Shown here piece by piece: positions 52,293 through 60,452 of a DNA stretch of 64,000 nt (position 1 is the stretch's first letter; each line of letters begins with the position of its first letter). The position numbers and the translations under genes are program-made. The stretch lies in the NCBI GenBank assembly GCA_900752215.1, contig CAADUO010000043.1, positions 20,580 to 84,579 of the forward strand, read 5' to 3'. Source of the stretch: an uncultured Collinsella sp. GTDB lineage: Bacteria; Actinomycetota; Coriobacteriia; Coriobacteriales; Coriobacteriaceae. The notes beneath the pieces are model-generated. The model had not been told where the DNA came from, searched no databases, and was given only the letters and a program-made list of their open reading frames with translations.

Positions 52293-54050
52293 CTACAGCT
52301 GCCAGGTAGCCGCTTCCTTTTGCAGTGCGACCATACGGGCAAATTCTCCACCTGCCGCCTTGAGCTGCGCCGGAGTGCCCTGCTCGGCAACCACACCATC
52401 CTTGAGTACAACGATTTTGTCGGCATTTTCCACCGTACGCATACGATGGGCAATAACGATAACCGTCTTGCCGACGAGCAAACGAGAAAGTGCCTGCTGT
52501 ACCACGGTCTCGTTCTCCACGTCCAAGCTCGCCGTCGCCTCGTCCAACAGCACGATGGGCGCATCTTTGAGCAGCGCGCGGGCGATAGAGATGCGCTGGC
52601 GCTCACCGCCGGACAGCTTGGAGCCGTTCTCGCCGATCATGGTGTCGTAGCCCTGCGGCATGCGGCTCACAAACTCGTCGCAGTTGGCGGCACGCGCAGC
52701 CGCAAGCACTTCCTCATCGGTGGCATCACGACGCCCGAGGCGGATGTTTCCCATCACCGTGTCGTCAAAGAGCAGCACGTCTTGGAACACAATGGCGTAA
52801 TCGCGCAGCAGCACCTCGGGATCGACGCTCGCAACATCCACGCCACCCACGGTGACCGTGCCTTCGGTAGCATCCCAAAAGCGCGCGGCCAGGCGGCTCA
52901 CCGTAGACTTACCGGAACCCGAAGGACCGACCAGCGCCGTGACCTCGCCTTCCTTGGCGGTAAAGCTCACATCGGTAAGAACTTTCTCGCCGGCGCGTCC
53001 GTCCTCGCCCGCACCATAGCCAAATGCCACGTGATCGAACACCACATCGTGGCCCGCGGGCTCAAATTTCTCGCTGCCCCGCGCCACAGGCTCTTCCATG
53101 ATGGAACGCATGCGCTTGGCAGACGACTCGGCGGCAAACAGCTCGGACACCAGCATCAACGCCTGGTCAAAAGGCGCATAGATGCGGCTCACCATAAGCA
53201 AGAAGGCAAACATCACCAAAAAGTCGACCTGCCCGGAGGCGACCATCGCGGCACCCGTGACCAGCGTGGTGGCAATGCCCAGACGCAGGATGGCAAAGGC
53301 GGAGTTGACCAAAAGCCCGTTAGCGAGCTCGCCCTTGGTGGTCTCACGCTCCTCGGCATCAATCACGGCGTTGAGTCCCTCAAGATAATAGGCCTCCTGG
53401 TTGGTGGCGCGGATCTCACGAACGCAGTCGAGCGTCTCTTGAATAGCCTCGGTAACCTTGACCTTCTCGGCACGCACGCGATCGAACACCGGGGCCATGG
53501 GGCCGCGTGTTAGATACAGCACGGCAAAGGCCACGGGAACGCTCCAAAACGCCGCGATCGCCAGCTGCCAGCAAAAGAACAGCGACGCCACGAACACAAT
53601 GGCGCTTGCGATGATGGCACCCCAAAGCTCTCCCAGCACGTGGCTGTAGGCGTGCTCCATGGCCTGGACGTCACCCATGATGGTCTCGGTTAAATCGGCC
53701 AGATCACGACGACCAAAAAACGACAGCGGCAGTTTGCGCAAGCGCTCTGCAATCTCCATACGCTGCTTGCCGCACTCCTCGTAAAAGATGCAGTAGGTGT
53801 AGTAATACTGCTGCCAGTTAGAGGCAAAGAGCAACACGAAAAAGACCAGGAGGCCGCCCACGATCGGCAGGGCATCCGGCAGATCGGCCCCGCTGGCGAG
53901 ATGCTCGACAAAGCCGGCCATAACCAGGAATAAAAAGCCCATGCCGGCCATGGTAATGAGATTGGTGAGCGTGGTCCAGAAAATGCCGCGTTTTACGCCG
54001 GCGACGCCTTTATCGGATAGGAAATACTTCTTTTGGAATGAGGCGAACAT
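52293..54050 (-). CDS. ABC exporter subunit, permease-ATPase fusion (second gene)
   Basis: 585 aa: six membrane spans (about 20-300) then an ATPase with Walker A VGPSGSGKSTVSRL, signature LSGGERQRISIARAL and Walker B IVLLDEATASLD. All catalytic motifs are canonical. Its ATG abuts the stop of the upstream ABC gene, so the two form a heterodimer. With the divergent AraC regulator the trio resembles YbtPQ-YbtA / IrtAB iron-siderophore systems (inference from layout). Confidence 0.9.
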   Translation of the reverse strand: MFASFQKKYFLSDKGVAGVKRGIFWTTLTNLITMAGMGFLFLVMAGFVEHLASGADLPDALPIVGGLLVFFVLLFASNWQQYYYTYCIFYEECGKQRMEIAERLRKLPLSFFGRRDLADLTETIMGDVQAMEHAYSHVLGELWGAIIASAIVFVASLFFCWQLAIAAFWSVPVAFAVLYLTRGPMAPVFDRVRAEKVKVTEAIQETLDCVREIRATNQEAYYLEGLNAVIDAEERETTKGELANGLLVNSAFAILRLGIATTLVTGAAMVASGQVDFLVMFAFLLMVSRIYAPFDQALMLVSELFAAESSAKRMRSIMEEPVARGSEKFEPAGHDVVFDHVAFGYGAGEDGRAGEKVLTDVSFTAKEGEVTALVGPSGSGKSTVSRLAARFWDATEGTVTVGGVDVASVDPEVLLRDYAIVFQDVLLFDDTVMGNIRLGRRDATDEEVLAAARAANCDEFVSRMPQGYDTMIGENGSKLSGGERQRISIARALLKDAPIVLLDEATASLDVENETVVQQALSRLLVGKTVIVIAHRMRTVENADKIVVLKDGVVAEQGTPAQLKAAGGEFARMVALQKEAATWQL

Positions 54051-55877
54051 TTAGGCCTCGCCTCCCTTCGTGACGGCGGCATCCACGATCGCAGCAGTGA
54101 TTTTCCAGCTCGCGGCCTGTTCGTATTCGGCCCACATCTTGGCATACAGGCCCTCTTGGGACAGCAACTCGGCATGGGTACCCGACTCCTGCACGCTGCC
54201 CTGATTGAGCACCACGATTTGGTCTGCGCCCACTACAGTCGAGAGTCGGTGCGCAATCATAATGACCGTGCGACCCGCCGCCAGCTTGCTAAAGGCGCGC
54301 TGGATGAGCGCCTCGTTCTCGGGATCGGCAAACGCCGTGGCCTCATCGAGCACCACGATAGGCGCGTCTTTAAGGATCGCGCGGGCGAGTGCCACACGCT
54401 GGACCTCGCCGCCCGAAAGATATGCCCCACCGGCGCCGAGCATGGTATTGATGCCCTGTGGGAGCTTGGCCACAATGTCGTCGCACTGAGCTGCGGAGAG
54501 GGCCGCACGCACTTCGTCGTCAGTGGCCGTAGGCTTGGAGGCGCGCACGTTATCGGCAAGTGTTTGCCGGAACAGCTGGTTGGTCTGGAACACGAAGGCA
54601 ACCTGGTCCATAAGCTCGTGCGGATCCATATCGCGAACGTCCACACCGCCTACGAGCACTCGACCCGAGGAGACATCCCAAAAACGCGGGATCAGGCTTG
54701 CGCAGGTTGACTTACCGCCACCCGAGGGACCCACCAGGGCGAGGGTGCTACCAGCGGAAACGCTAAAACTCGCATGGTTGACGGCGGGCGCTTCGGCGCC
54801 CTCGTAGGTAAAGCTCACATCCTCAAATCGCACGTCGCCGCCGGCAGGATGCTTGGGATGGGCGGGCACGGAGAGCTGCTTGGAATCCATGACGCTTCGA
54901 ATACGAGCCAGCGAATCGGCACTCATCTGAGAGGCCTCGCCCACAAACATGAGCTTGGTCATGGCCGTCGGTACCACGGCAGAAAATATCGCGTAAAACG
55001 TGAAGTTGGTCATAAAATGCGCGAAGTCCGTCTCGTCTGGCGCCAACAGCAACGCCACGGGCAACAGGAATGCCACAAGACCATTGAGCGCGGTAAGGTT
55101 GAGTACCTGCGGACCTCGACAGAACGTGCCCGCATAGCTTTGTGCCATGTCGGCGTATTCGGCGATCGCATCGTGGAAAGCCTTAAAGGAGTAGACCGTC
55201 TGCTGAAACACCTTGACCACGGGAATACCGCGTACGTATTCGGTGCCGGTCTTGTTCATCTTGACCAGCGCTCCCATGTAGGCCTTCATGAACTCGGCGC
55301 CTTTGCCGCCCATCATGGTGGCCATGGCGCCAAGCGAAACGACGACCGAGATAAGGCATGCCACCCCCAAACGCCAATCGAGGGCGAAAAGCAGCACGAG
55401 CAAGCCCACGACCATAGCGGTGGCGCCGGCGATATCGGGCAGCATGTGCGCGAGCAAAGTCTCGGTGGAGGCGGCGCATCCGTCTACAATACGGCGCAGC
55501 TCACCGGTGGCGTGCGCGTCAAAGTAGCCAAGCGGCAGCTTAAGCAGGTGCTCGCTCGTAGTCTTGCGGATATTGGACGCGCAGCGAAACGCAGACAGGT
55601 GCGTACACATGAGCCCCACGAAATAAGCTACGATGCTTGCCAGCGCAAACCCCACGGCCCACCAGCCGTACATCGCGATGTTAGTGGCTTCGCTCCAGTT
55701 AGGTGCCACGGCGATCAGATCGCGCGCGACAAGCCAAATGCACACGTACGGGCCAAAGCTCAGCAGCTGCGAGAGCGCCGAGAGCGCCATGCCCAAATAC
55801 GTTAGGAATTTACGGTCGCCGGCATATGCAAGCAGCTCGCCGATACCGCCGCCTTCCCTTTTTGATCCCTTTGCCAT
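54051..55877 (-). CDS. ABC exporter subunit, permease-ATPase fusion (first gene)
   Basis: 608 aa with six spans (about 25-310) and an ATPase domain: Walker A VGPSGGGKSTCASL, signature LSGGEVQRVALARAI and Walker B IVVLDEATAFADPENE. Here the usual LDEATASLD reads LDEATAFAD, as in YbtP/IrtA-like partners. AACTCTCAAGCCGTTAGAAAGG precedes the ATG. It is divergent from an AraC regulator by 114 nt, with AGTTAACC-type sites between. Confidence 0.9.
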   Translation of the reverse strand: MAKGSKREGGGIGELLAYAGDRKFLTYLGMALSALSQLLSFGPYVCIWLVARDLIAVAPNWSEATNIAMYGWWAVGFALASIVAYFVGLMCTHLSAFRCASNIRKTTSEHLLKLPLGYFDAHATGELRRIVDGCAASTETLLAHMLPDIAGATAMVVGLLVLLFALDWRLGVACLISVVVSLGAMATMMGGKGAEFMKAYMGALVKMNKTGTEYVRGIPVVKVFQQTVYSFKAFHDAIAEYADMAQSYAGTFCRGPQVLNLTALNGLVAFLLPVALLLAPDETDFAHFMTNFTFYAIFSAVVPTAMTKLMFVGEASQMSADSLARIRSVMDSKQLSVPAHPKHPAGGDVRFEDVSFTYEGAEAPAVNHASFSVSAGSTLALVGPSGGGKSTCASLIPRFWDVSSGRVLVGGVDVRDMDPHELMDQVAFVFQTNQLFRQTLADNVRASKPTATDDEVRAALSAAQCDDIVAKLPQGINTMLGAGGAYLSGGEVQRVALARAILKDAPIVVLDEATAFADPENEALIQRAFSKLAAGRTVIMIAHRLSTVVGADQIVVLNQGSVQESGTHAELLSQEGLYAKMWAEYEQAASWKITAAIVDAAVTKGGEA

Positions 55878-55991
55878 GAGATTCCTTTCTAACGGCTTGA
55901 GAGTTAACCGTAGTCAACTTATCATTGATACGTTGACCAAGGCACATAATCGAGCCAGGCATGGACGTTTCCGCAAAGGAAGGGGACGCTT

Positions 55992-56996
55992 TTGAAAATG
56001 CATCGGGCCGCGACCGACATAACCGAGCTCTATGCACCACAGTTTGGGCAGTTTGGACTGGAGCTTTCCGGCAAGGGCGCTGTCTTTACCGGCGAGGTGG
56101 CAAACGATCGGGCACACGGACGCGCATGGATCATGCCCCTCTCCCCTGCCTGCATTGTCATGGAGCATTTCATCACCCCGACGCACGATATGTACCTGGC
56201 CGAATACACACCCGAGCCATACGCCTGCGTGAGCGAGGTCAGCGCGCCCACACTTACATGCATGCCCGAGGCTGGCATAACCCCTGCGAACCTTAGACCC
56301 TTGCATGGACCGTGGCCAAACAATGCCGTTTGCAGCTTTATCCAAGATAACTGTGGCGAGGAATTAAGCCCGCTGTTTGCGGGGGAGCTTTATCACTCGC
56401 GCTCGGTGCTCTTTTTGCCTGGATATTTTGACGAACTGGAGCACCGCTATCCCACCGAGTTCGCGGGAATCTTTGAGGCGTTTGCCGAGCCATGGCACGA
56501 GGAAGCGACGTCTGCCATCTGCCACACGCTGCGCCGAATTAACGAGGACCGCGCCCGCACCGTAGGCGGACACGTCTATATGCAGGGCATCGTGGAGACC
56601 ATGGTCGCGGAGCTCGCCTGTTCGCGCGCGGCCCACAAGCAGGCGCGGCAGGCGGCAGACACACGCGTCAGCATAACCATTGCCGAAGAAGCAACGGCAA
56701 TGATTGAGCGCGCGCTCGACAAAGGCAGACGTGTGGGTATCAACGAGGTGGCCGAGAGGCTCTACACAAGCCGCTCCAAACTATGCGCCACCTTTAAGGC
56801 CCAAACTGGCGAGTCCCTGGGCGCCTACATTCGCAGACGCCGTATGGAGCGAGCACAGGACCTTTTGGCCGATAGCGCGCTCACGATAGCGCAGGTGGCA
56901 GAGCGGCTCGACTACCCTCAGCAAGCCGCCTTCGCCCAAGCCTTCAAACAATACACCGGCATGACACCCACGGCTTGGCGAAGCAAGCATCGCTAA
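55992..56996 (+). CDS. AraC-family transcriptional regulator
   Basis: About 334 aa. The N-terminal 230 residues form an unrecognised ligand domain rich in cysteines and aromatics. The C-terminal double HTH is clear (about 235-330): INEVAERLYTSRSKLCATFKAQTGESLGAYIRRRRMERAQDLL and IAQVAERLDYPQQAAFAQAFKQYTGMTPTAWR. TTG at 55992 has AAGGAAGGGG 6 nt upstream; ATG at 55998 is the alternative. It is divergent from the ABC genes and probably activates them, as YbtA does for YbtPQ. Confidence 0.9.
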   Translation: MKMHRAATDITELYAPQFGQFGLELSGKGAVFTGEVANDRAHGRAWIMPLSPACIVMEHFITPTHDMYLAEYTPEPYACVSEVSAPTLTCMPEAGITPANLRPLHGPWPNNAVCSFIQDNCGEELSPLFAGELYHSRSVLFLPGYFDELEHRYPTEFAGIFEAFAEPWHEEATSAICHTLRRINEDRARTVGGHVYMQGIVETMVAELACSRAAHKQARQAADTRVSITIAEEATAMIERALDKGRRVGINEVAERLYTSRSKLCATFKAQTGESLGAYIRRRRMERAQDLLADSALTIAQVAERLDYPQQAAFAQAFKQYTGMTPTAWRSKHR

Positions 56997-57060
56997 GGCC
57001 CAAGCTCCCTGGCCGTAACGGAACGATTAATTAGCCGCCGCCCGTCAGCTCACCCAGGAT

Positions 57061-58425
57061 CTAAACGTCAAGATGCGCACAATCAAGCGCCTTTTTGATA
57101 AGAGGGACAGATCGATCAGCCAAATACAACGGAATGTTGAGCACCCCGTCATCGAGCTTTAGGTTCTTAAGTGAGTAGCGGACCCTCAATGGAGTCGTCT
57201 CCGCATGCTTGTCGGCATAGTACTTAAGGCTCTTGGAATGAACGGCCTCTCCCGATTTGACCTCGACGGGAACGATTTCGTTTCCGACTTGAATCAAAAA
57301 ATCGACTTCGTGCTTCGGTTTCTCGTTTGTCCAATAACGCGGAGCAGCATCTAACTGTGAAAGTAATGCCTGAAGCACATAGTTCTCGGCGAACGAACCT
57401 TTGAACTCCGAAAATAGCGCATCCGAGATGGCAAAAGCGGACGCATCCAGCCTTGCCATGCGGCGCAGCAAGCCGACATCAAGACAGTAGACTTTAAATG
57501 CCTTGAGGTCATCGTACGCCGAGAGCGGCACACCACCGGCAGCATTAAGGCGAACCGCCGTGATGAGCCCAGCATCGGCAAGCCATTCCAGAGCATCCTC
57601 GTATTCTCGAGCACGAGCTCCCTCGCGCACCGCACCCCAAACGAACTTTTTGTTCTCGCGTGCCAACTGAGCTGGAATCGAGTTCCATATTTGTGAAAGC
57701 TTGGCGAACTGCGCACGGCCACCATGCTTGGCAAAATCGCGCTCGTAGGAATCCAAGAGATCAGACAACACCTTATCGACCTGAACGATATCGCCCGTCT
57801 CCGCCCACCGGCCAAGAGCCTCTGGCATGCCGCCGCATGCAAAATAACGACGAAGATGCTCGACGAGACGGACATGGAAGAAATCGGGCACTGTCTCGAT
57901 CTGATCCAGGCCGCCAAGGTATTCGTCGTAGTTTGCAGCGCCCTCGGCTTTCAGAAACTCGGAAAAGCTCATGGGGTGCATCTCCATGAACTCGACCTTT
58001 CCCACTGGAAAAGCGCTGGTCTCACGGGACAAGCGAATGCCCAACAAAGACCCTGCGCATGCGACGTGATACTCGGGGGCCTCGTCACAGAAGTATTTAA
58101 GGGCACCGACTGCAGAAGGACAATCCTGGATCTCATCAATAATAAGCAGCGTTTCGCCAGGATCGATAGGCTGTCCAAGTGCCAGGGAAAGATTTGAGAT
58201 GATCCGTCGAGGATCGCGCGTACCTTCGAAAAACTGAGCGTACTCGCTCTGTACCCCAGGTGACGGCTCCTCGAGCGTCAGATACACAAAATTGCGGTAT
58301 GAGGTTCGTCCGAACTCCTTAAGCGCCCATGTCTTTCCAACCTGGCGCGCCCCCTTAAGAATAAGCGGCTTACGATATTCCGACGCTTTCCAAGCGTTAA
58401 GCTTGGCAATGATATCTCGCTGCAT
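57061..58425 (-). CDS. AAA ATPase with C-terminal DUF4143 domain
   Basis: A 454-aa P-loop protein. KPLILKGARQVGKTWALKEFG (Walker A), TLLIIDEIQDCP (Walker B) and GSLLGIRLSR sensor region form the AAA_14 part. The C-terminal DUF4143 has a nuclease-like core WTNEKPKHEVDFLIQVGNEIVPVEVKSGEAV (PD-(D/E)XK pattern). Family function is unclear; proteins of this type are common in gut genomes and often mobile. A 75-bp palindrome sits at its 5' side. Composition is AT-richer than neighbours. Confidence 0.9.
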   Translation of the reverse strand: MQRDIIAKLNAWKASEYRKPLILKGARQVGKTWALKEFGRTSYRNFVYLTLEEPSPGVQSEYAQFFEGTRDPRRIISNLSLALGQPIDPGETLLIIDEIQDCPSAVGALKYFCDEAPEYHVACAGSLLGIRLSRETSAFPVGKVEFMEMHPMSFSEFLKAEGAANYDEYLGGLDQIETVPDFFHVRLVEHLRRYFACGGMPEALGRWAETGDIVQVDKVLSDLLDSYERDFAKHGGRAQFAKLSQIWNSIPAQLARENKKFVWGAVREGARAREYEDALEWLADAGLITAVRLNAAGGVPLSAYDDLKAFKVYCLDVGLLRRMARLDASAFAISDALFSEFKGSFAENYVLQALLSQLDAAPRYWTNEKPKHEVDFLIQVGNEIVPVEVKSGEAVHSKSLKYYADKHAETTPLRVRYSLKNLKLDDGVLNIPLYLADRSVPLIKKALDCAHLDV

Positions 58426-58444
58426 GACCGAACCTCCCGCAAAG

Positions 58445-58519
58445 AAACTTCCGTAAACGTGATATTTCCCACATTTTACCCTAGGTAAAATGTGACATTT
58501 ATCACATTTACGGAAGTTT
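58445..58519. repeat. 75-bp imperfect palindrome upstream of the AAA/DUF4143 gene
   Basis: Arms AAACTTCCGTAAA (58445) and its complement (to 58519) continue inward through GTGATA/TATCAC and CACATTTTACC/GGTAAAATGTG, centred on CTAG at 58481. It lies just before the start codon region and may be an operator, a tiny MITE or an mRNA hairpin. Confidence 0.7.
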
Positions 58520-58551
58520 TAAGCTCATTTCGCCACACTTTCATCACATTC

Positions 58552-58582
58552 AAAAGGCGGAGGCGCATTTTGCACCTCCGCC
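58552..58582 (-). terminator. Intrinsic terminator after gatB element
   Basis: Minus-strand stem GGCGGAGGTGC-AAAAT-GCGCCTCCGCC followed by TTTTG, about 55 nt beyond element copy B. Confidence 0.85.
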
Positions 58583-58636
58583 ACCATCTTTCCTATCAGC
58601 CCGCCTGACCCGAACGGCCGAGTCGTTGCAGAACCT

Positions 58637-58765
58637 GGGAGCCCCGGCAGGGCGGGTGCTTGCTCAAAATGAGTTCCGCACGCAAAGAAGGCCACTTAAT
58701 GTGGCCTTCGTCTTGCGCAGGACTGTTTGAAATTTTGAGGAAGCACCCGCCCTGCCGGGGCTCCC
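58637..58765 (-). ncRNA. Nested-hairpin 3'-UTR element, copy B
   Basis: Begins 10 nt after the gatB stop on the gene's own strand. The outer arms (58637-58670 and 58732-58765) pair over 34 bp with one mismatch and differ fully from copy A. On the sense strand the core is ACAGTCCTG ... GAAGGCCAC-ATTAA-GTGGCCTTC ... GTGCGGAACTC, shared with copy A except for compensated stem changes. It is followed by a normal terminator. I infer a structured RNA of a family with at least two members here. Confidence 0.6.
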
Positions 58766-58775
58766 GGGTTCCCGT

Positions 58776-60452
58776 TTACGAGAGCGACGTTCTCAGCAAC
58801 TCGTTGAAGAGCTTCGGGTTGCCCTTGCCGCGGCTCGCCTTCATGCACTGGCCCACCAAAAAGCCGATAACCTTCTGGTTGCCGTCACGATACTGCTGCG
58901 CCTGCTCGGCACAGTTTGACAGCACCTCGTCCACGATCGGCTGCAACGCGCCGGCATCGCTCACCTGACGCATGCCGCGCTCGTCGACGATCTTGTTGGG
59001 GTCGTCGCCGGTCTGGGCCATGGCCTCAAAGACCTCGTGCGCCTGGTTTGAGCTAATGGCATCGGTCGCCAGCAGCTTGGCGAGTGCCGCCACCTGAGCC
59101 GGCGCGATGCCGGACTCGGCGAGCGACACGCCCGCACCCTTAAGGTAGGCGATCATCTCGTTCACCAGCAGGTTTGCGACCGTCTGAGCCTCCTTGCCAG
59201 CCATGCCGGCAGCGGCGGCCTCAAAGAACTCGGCAAACTCGGGGTCGCCGGCAATCTGCTCGGCATCGGCCGCCTTAATTCCAAAGTCGGCCTCAAAACG
59301 GGCGCGCTTGGCATCGGGCAGCTCGGGAATCTCGCCACGGCAGCGGTCGATGAATTCGTCGTCCAGGTCGAACGGCGCCAGGTCGGGATCGGGGAACAGG
59401 CGGTAGTCGTCGGCCGTCTCCTTGACGCGCATGACCACGGTGCGCTTGCGGCTGGGCTCCCAGTGGCGGGTCTCCTGGTAGATGATGCCGCCCTCCTCGA
59501 GCACCTCGGCCTGACGGCAGATCTCGTAGGCAAGGCCGTCGTGCAGGCTCTTAAACGAGTTGAGGTTCTTGAGCTCGGTCTTGGTGCCCAGCTTGGTCTC
59601 GCCGCGGCGGCGCAGCGACACGTTGCCGTCGCAGCGCATGGAACCCTTCTCCATGGAGCAGTCCGAAATGCCCAGCGTCACAAAGATGCGACGGAGCTTC
59701 TCCATAAACAGGCGCGCTTCCTCGGGCGTGCGCAAGTCGGGCTCAGTCACGAGCTCAATCAAAGGCGTGCCGCAGCGGTTGTAGTCGACGAGCGACTCGG
59801 CCGCGGCGGTAATGCGGCCCTCGGCACCGCCTACGTGCACCATCTTGGCGGCGTCCTCCTCCATGTGGATGCGCAGGATGCGAATAGGCACCGTGTAGGA
59901 ACCGTCCTCGCGACGCTCGGGCATCTGCAGGTTAGACGCGTCATAGCTGGCCAGGTGGCCGGCGCGCTGATTGCCCTCGCGCATGGTCGACGTCATGGAC
60001 GTGGCCAGGCCCTCGGCGTTGGCCGAGGCGCTCGCCAGGCTCTGGGCCTCGGCCTCGCCAAACGCGCAGTCGGGGCGCTCGGCGGCACCGCGACCGGTCA
60101 CGTCCAGGTCCAGGTGGCCGTACATGGCAAAGGCGACCGGACCCTGCGTGGTCTGGAAGTTCTTGGCCATATCGGGATAAAAGTAGTGCTTGCGGTAGAA
60201 CATCGAATGGCGCTGGATCTCGCAGTTGGTGGCAAGACCGGCCTTGACGATGCTCTCGATGGCGCGCTTGTTGGGCACCGGCAGGGCGCCGGGCAGGCCC
60301 AGGCACACCGGGCACACGTTGGCGTTGGGCTCGTCATCGTGGCTGAGCTTGCAGTTGCAGAACATCTTGGTATCGAGCGCGGTGAGCTCGGTATGGATCT
60401 CCAGGCCGATCACGGCCTCCCAATCCTGCAGGACCTCGGAAAGCTCCTTCAT
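58776..60452 (-). CDS. gatB: Asp/Glu-tRNA amidotransferase subunit B with a large insertion
   Basis: Kinase/amidotransferase subunit for Gln-tRNA (and Asn-tRNA) formation (558 aa; usual length about 475-500). AVIGLEIHTEL, the zinc site CNC...CPVC (Cys32, 34, 47, 50), RKHYFYPDMAKNFQ, HMEEDAAK and DYRLFPDPDLAP are standard. Residues about 119-188 (TGRGAAERPDCAFGEAEAQS...) are an extra, low-complexity block between LDLDV and IRILRIHMEED, where other GatBs have about five residues. The start overlaps the gatA stop (TAATG). Confidence 0.95.
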   Translation of the reverse strand: MKELSEVLQDWEAVIGLEIHTELTALDTKMFCNCKLSHDDEPNANVCPVCLGLPGALPVPNKRAIESIVKAGLATNCEIQRHSMFYRKHYFYPDMAKNFQTTQGPVAFAMYGHLDLDVTGRGAAERPDCAFGEAEAQSLASASANAEGLATSMTSTMREGNQRAGHLASYDASNLQMPERREDGSYTVPIRILRIHMEEDAAKMVHVGGAEGRITAAAESLVDYNRCGTPLIELVTEPDLRTPEEARLFMEKLRRIFVTLGISDCSMEKGSMRCDGNVSLRRRGETKLGTKTELKNLNSFKSLHDGLAYEICRQAEVLEEGGIIYQETRHWEPSRKRTVVMRVKETADDYRLFPDPDLAPFDLDDEFIDRCRGEIPELPDAKRARFEADFGIKAADAEQIAGDPEFAEFFEAAAAGMAGKEAQTVANLLVNEMIAYLKGAGVSLAESGIAPAQVAALAKLLATDAISSNQAHEVFEAMAQTGDDPNKIVDERGMRQVSDAGALQPIVDEVLSNCAEQAQQYRDGNQKVIGFLVGQCMKASRGKGNPKLFNELLRTSLS

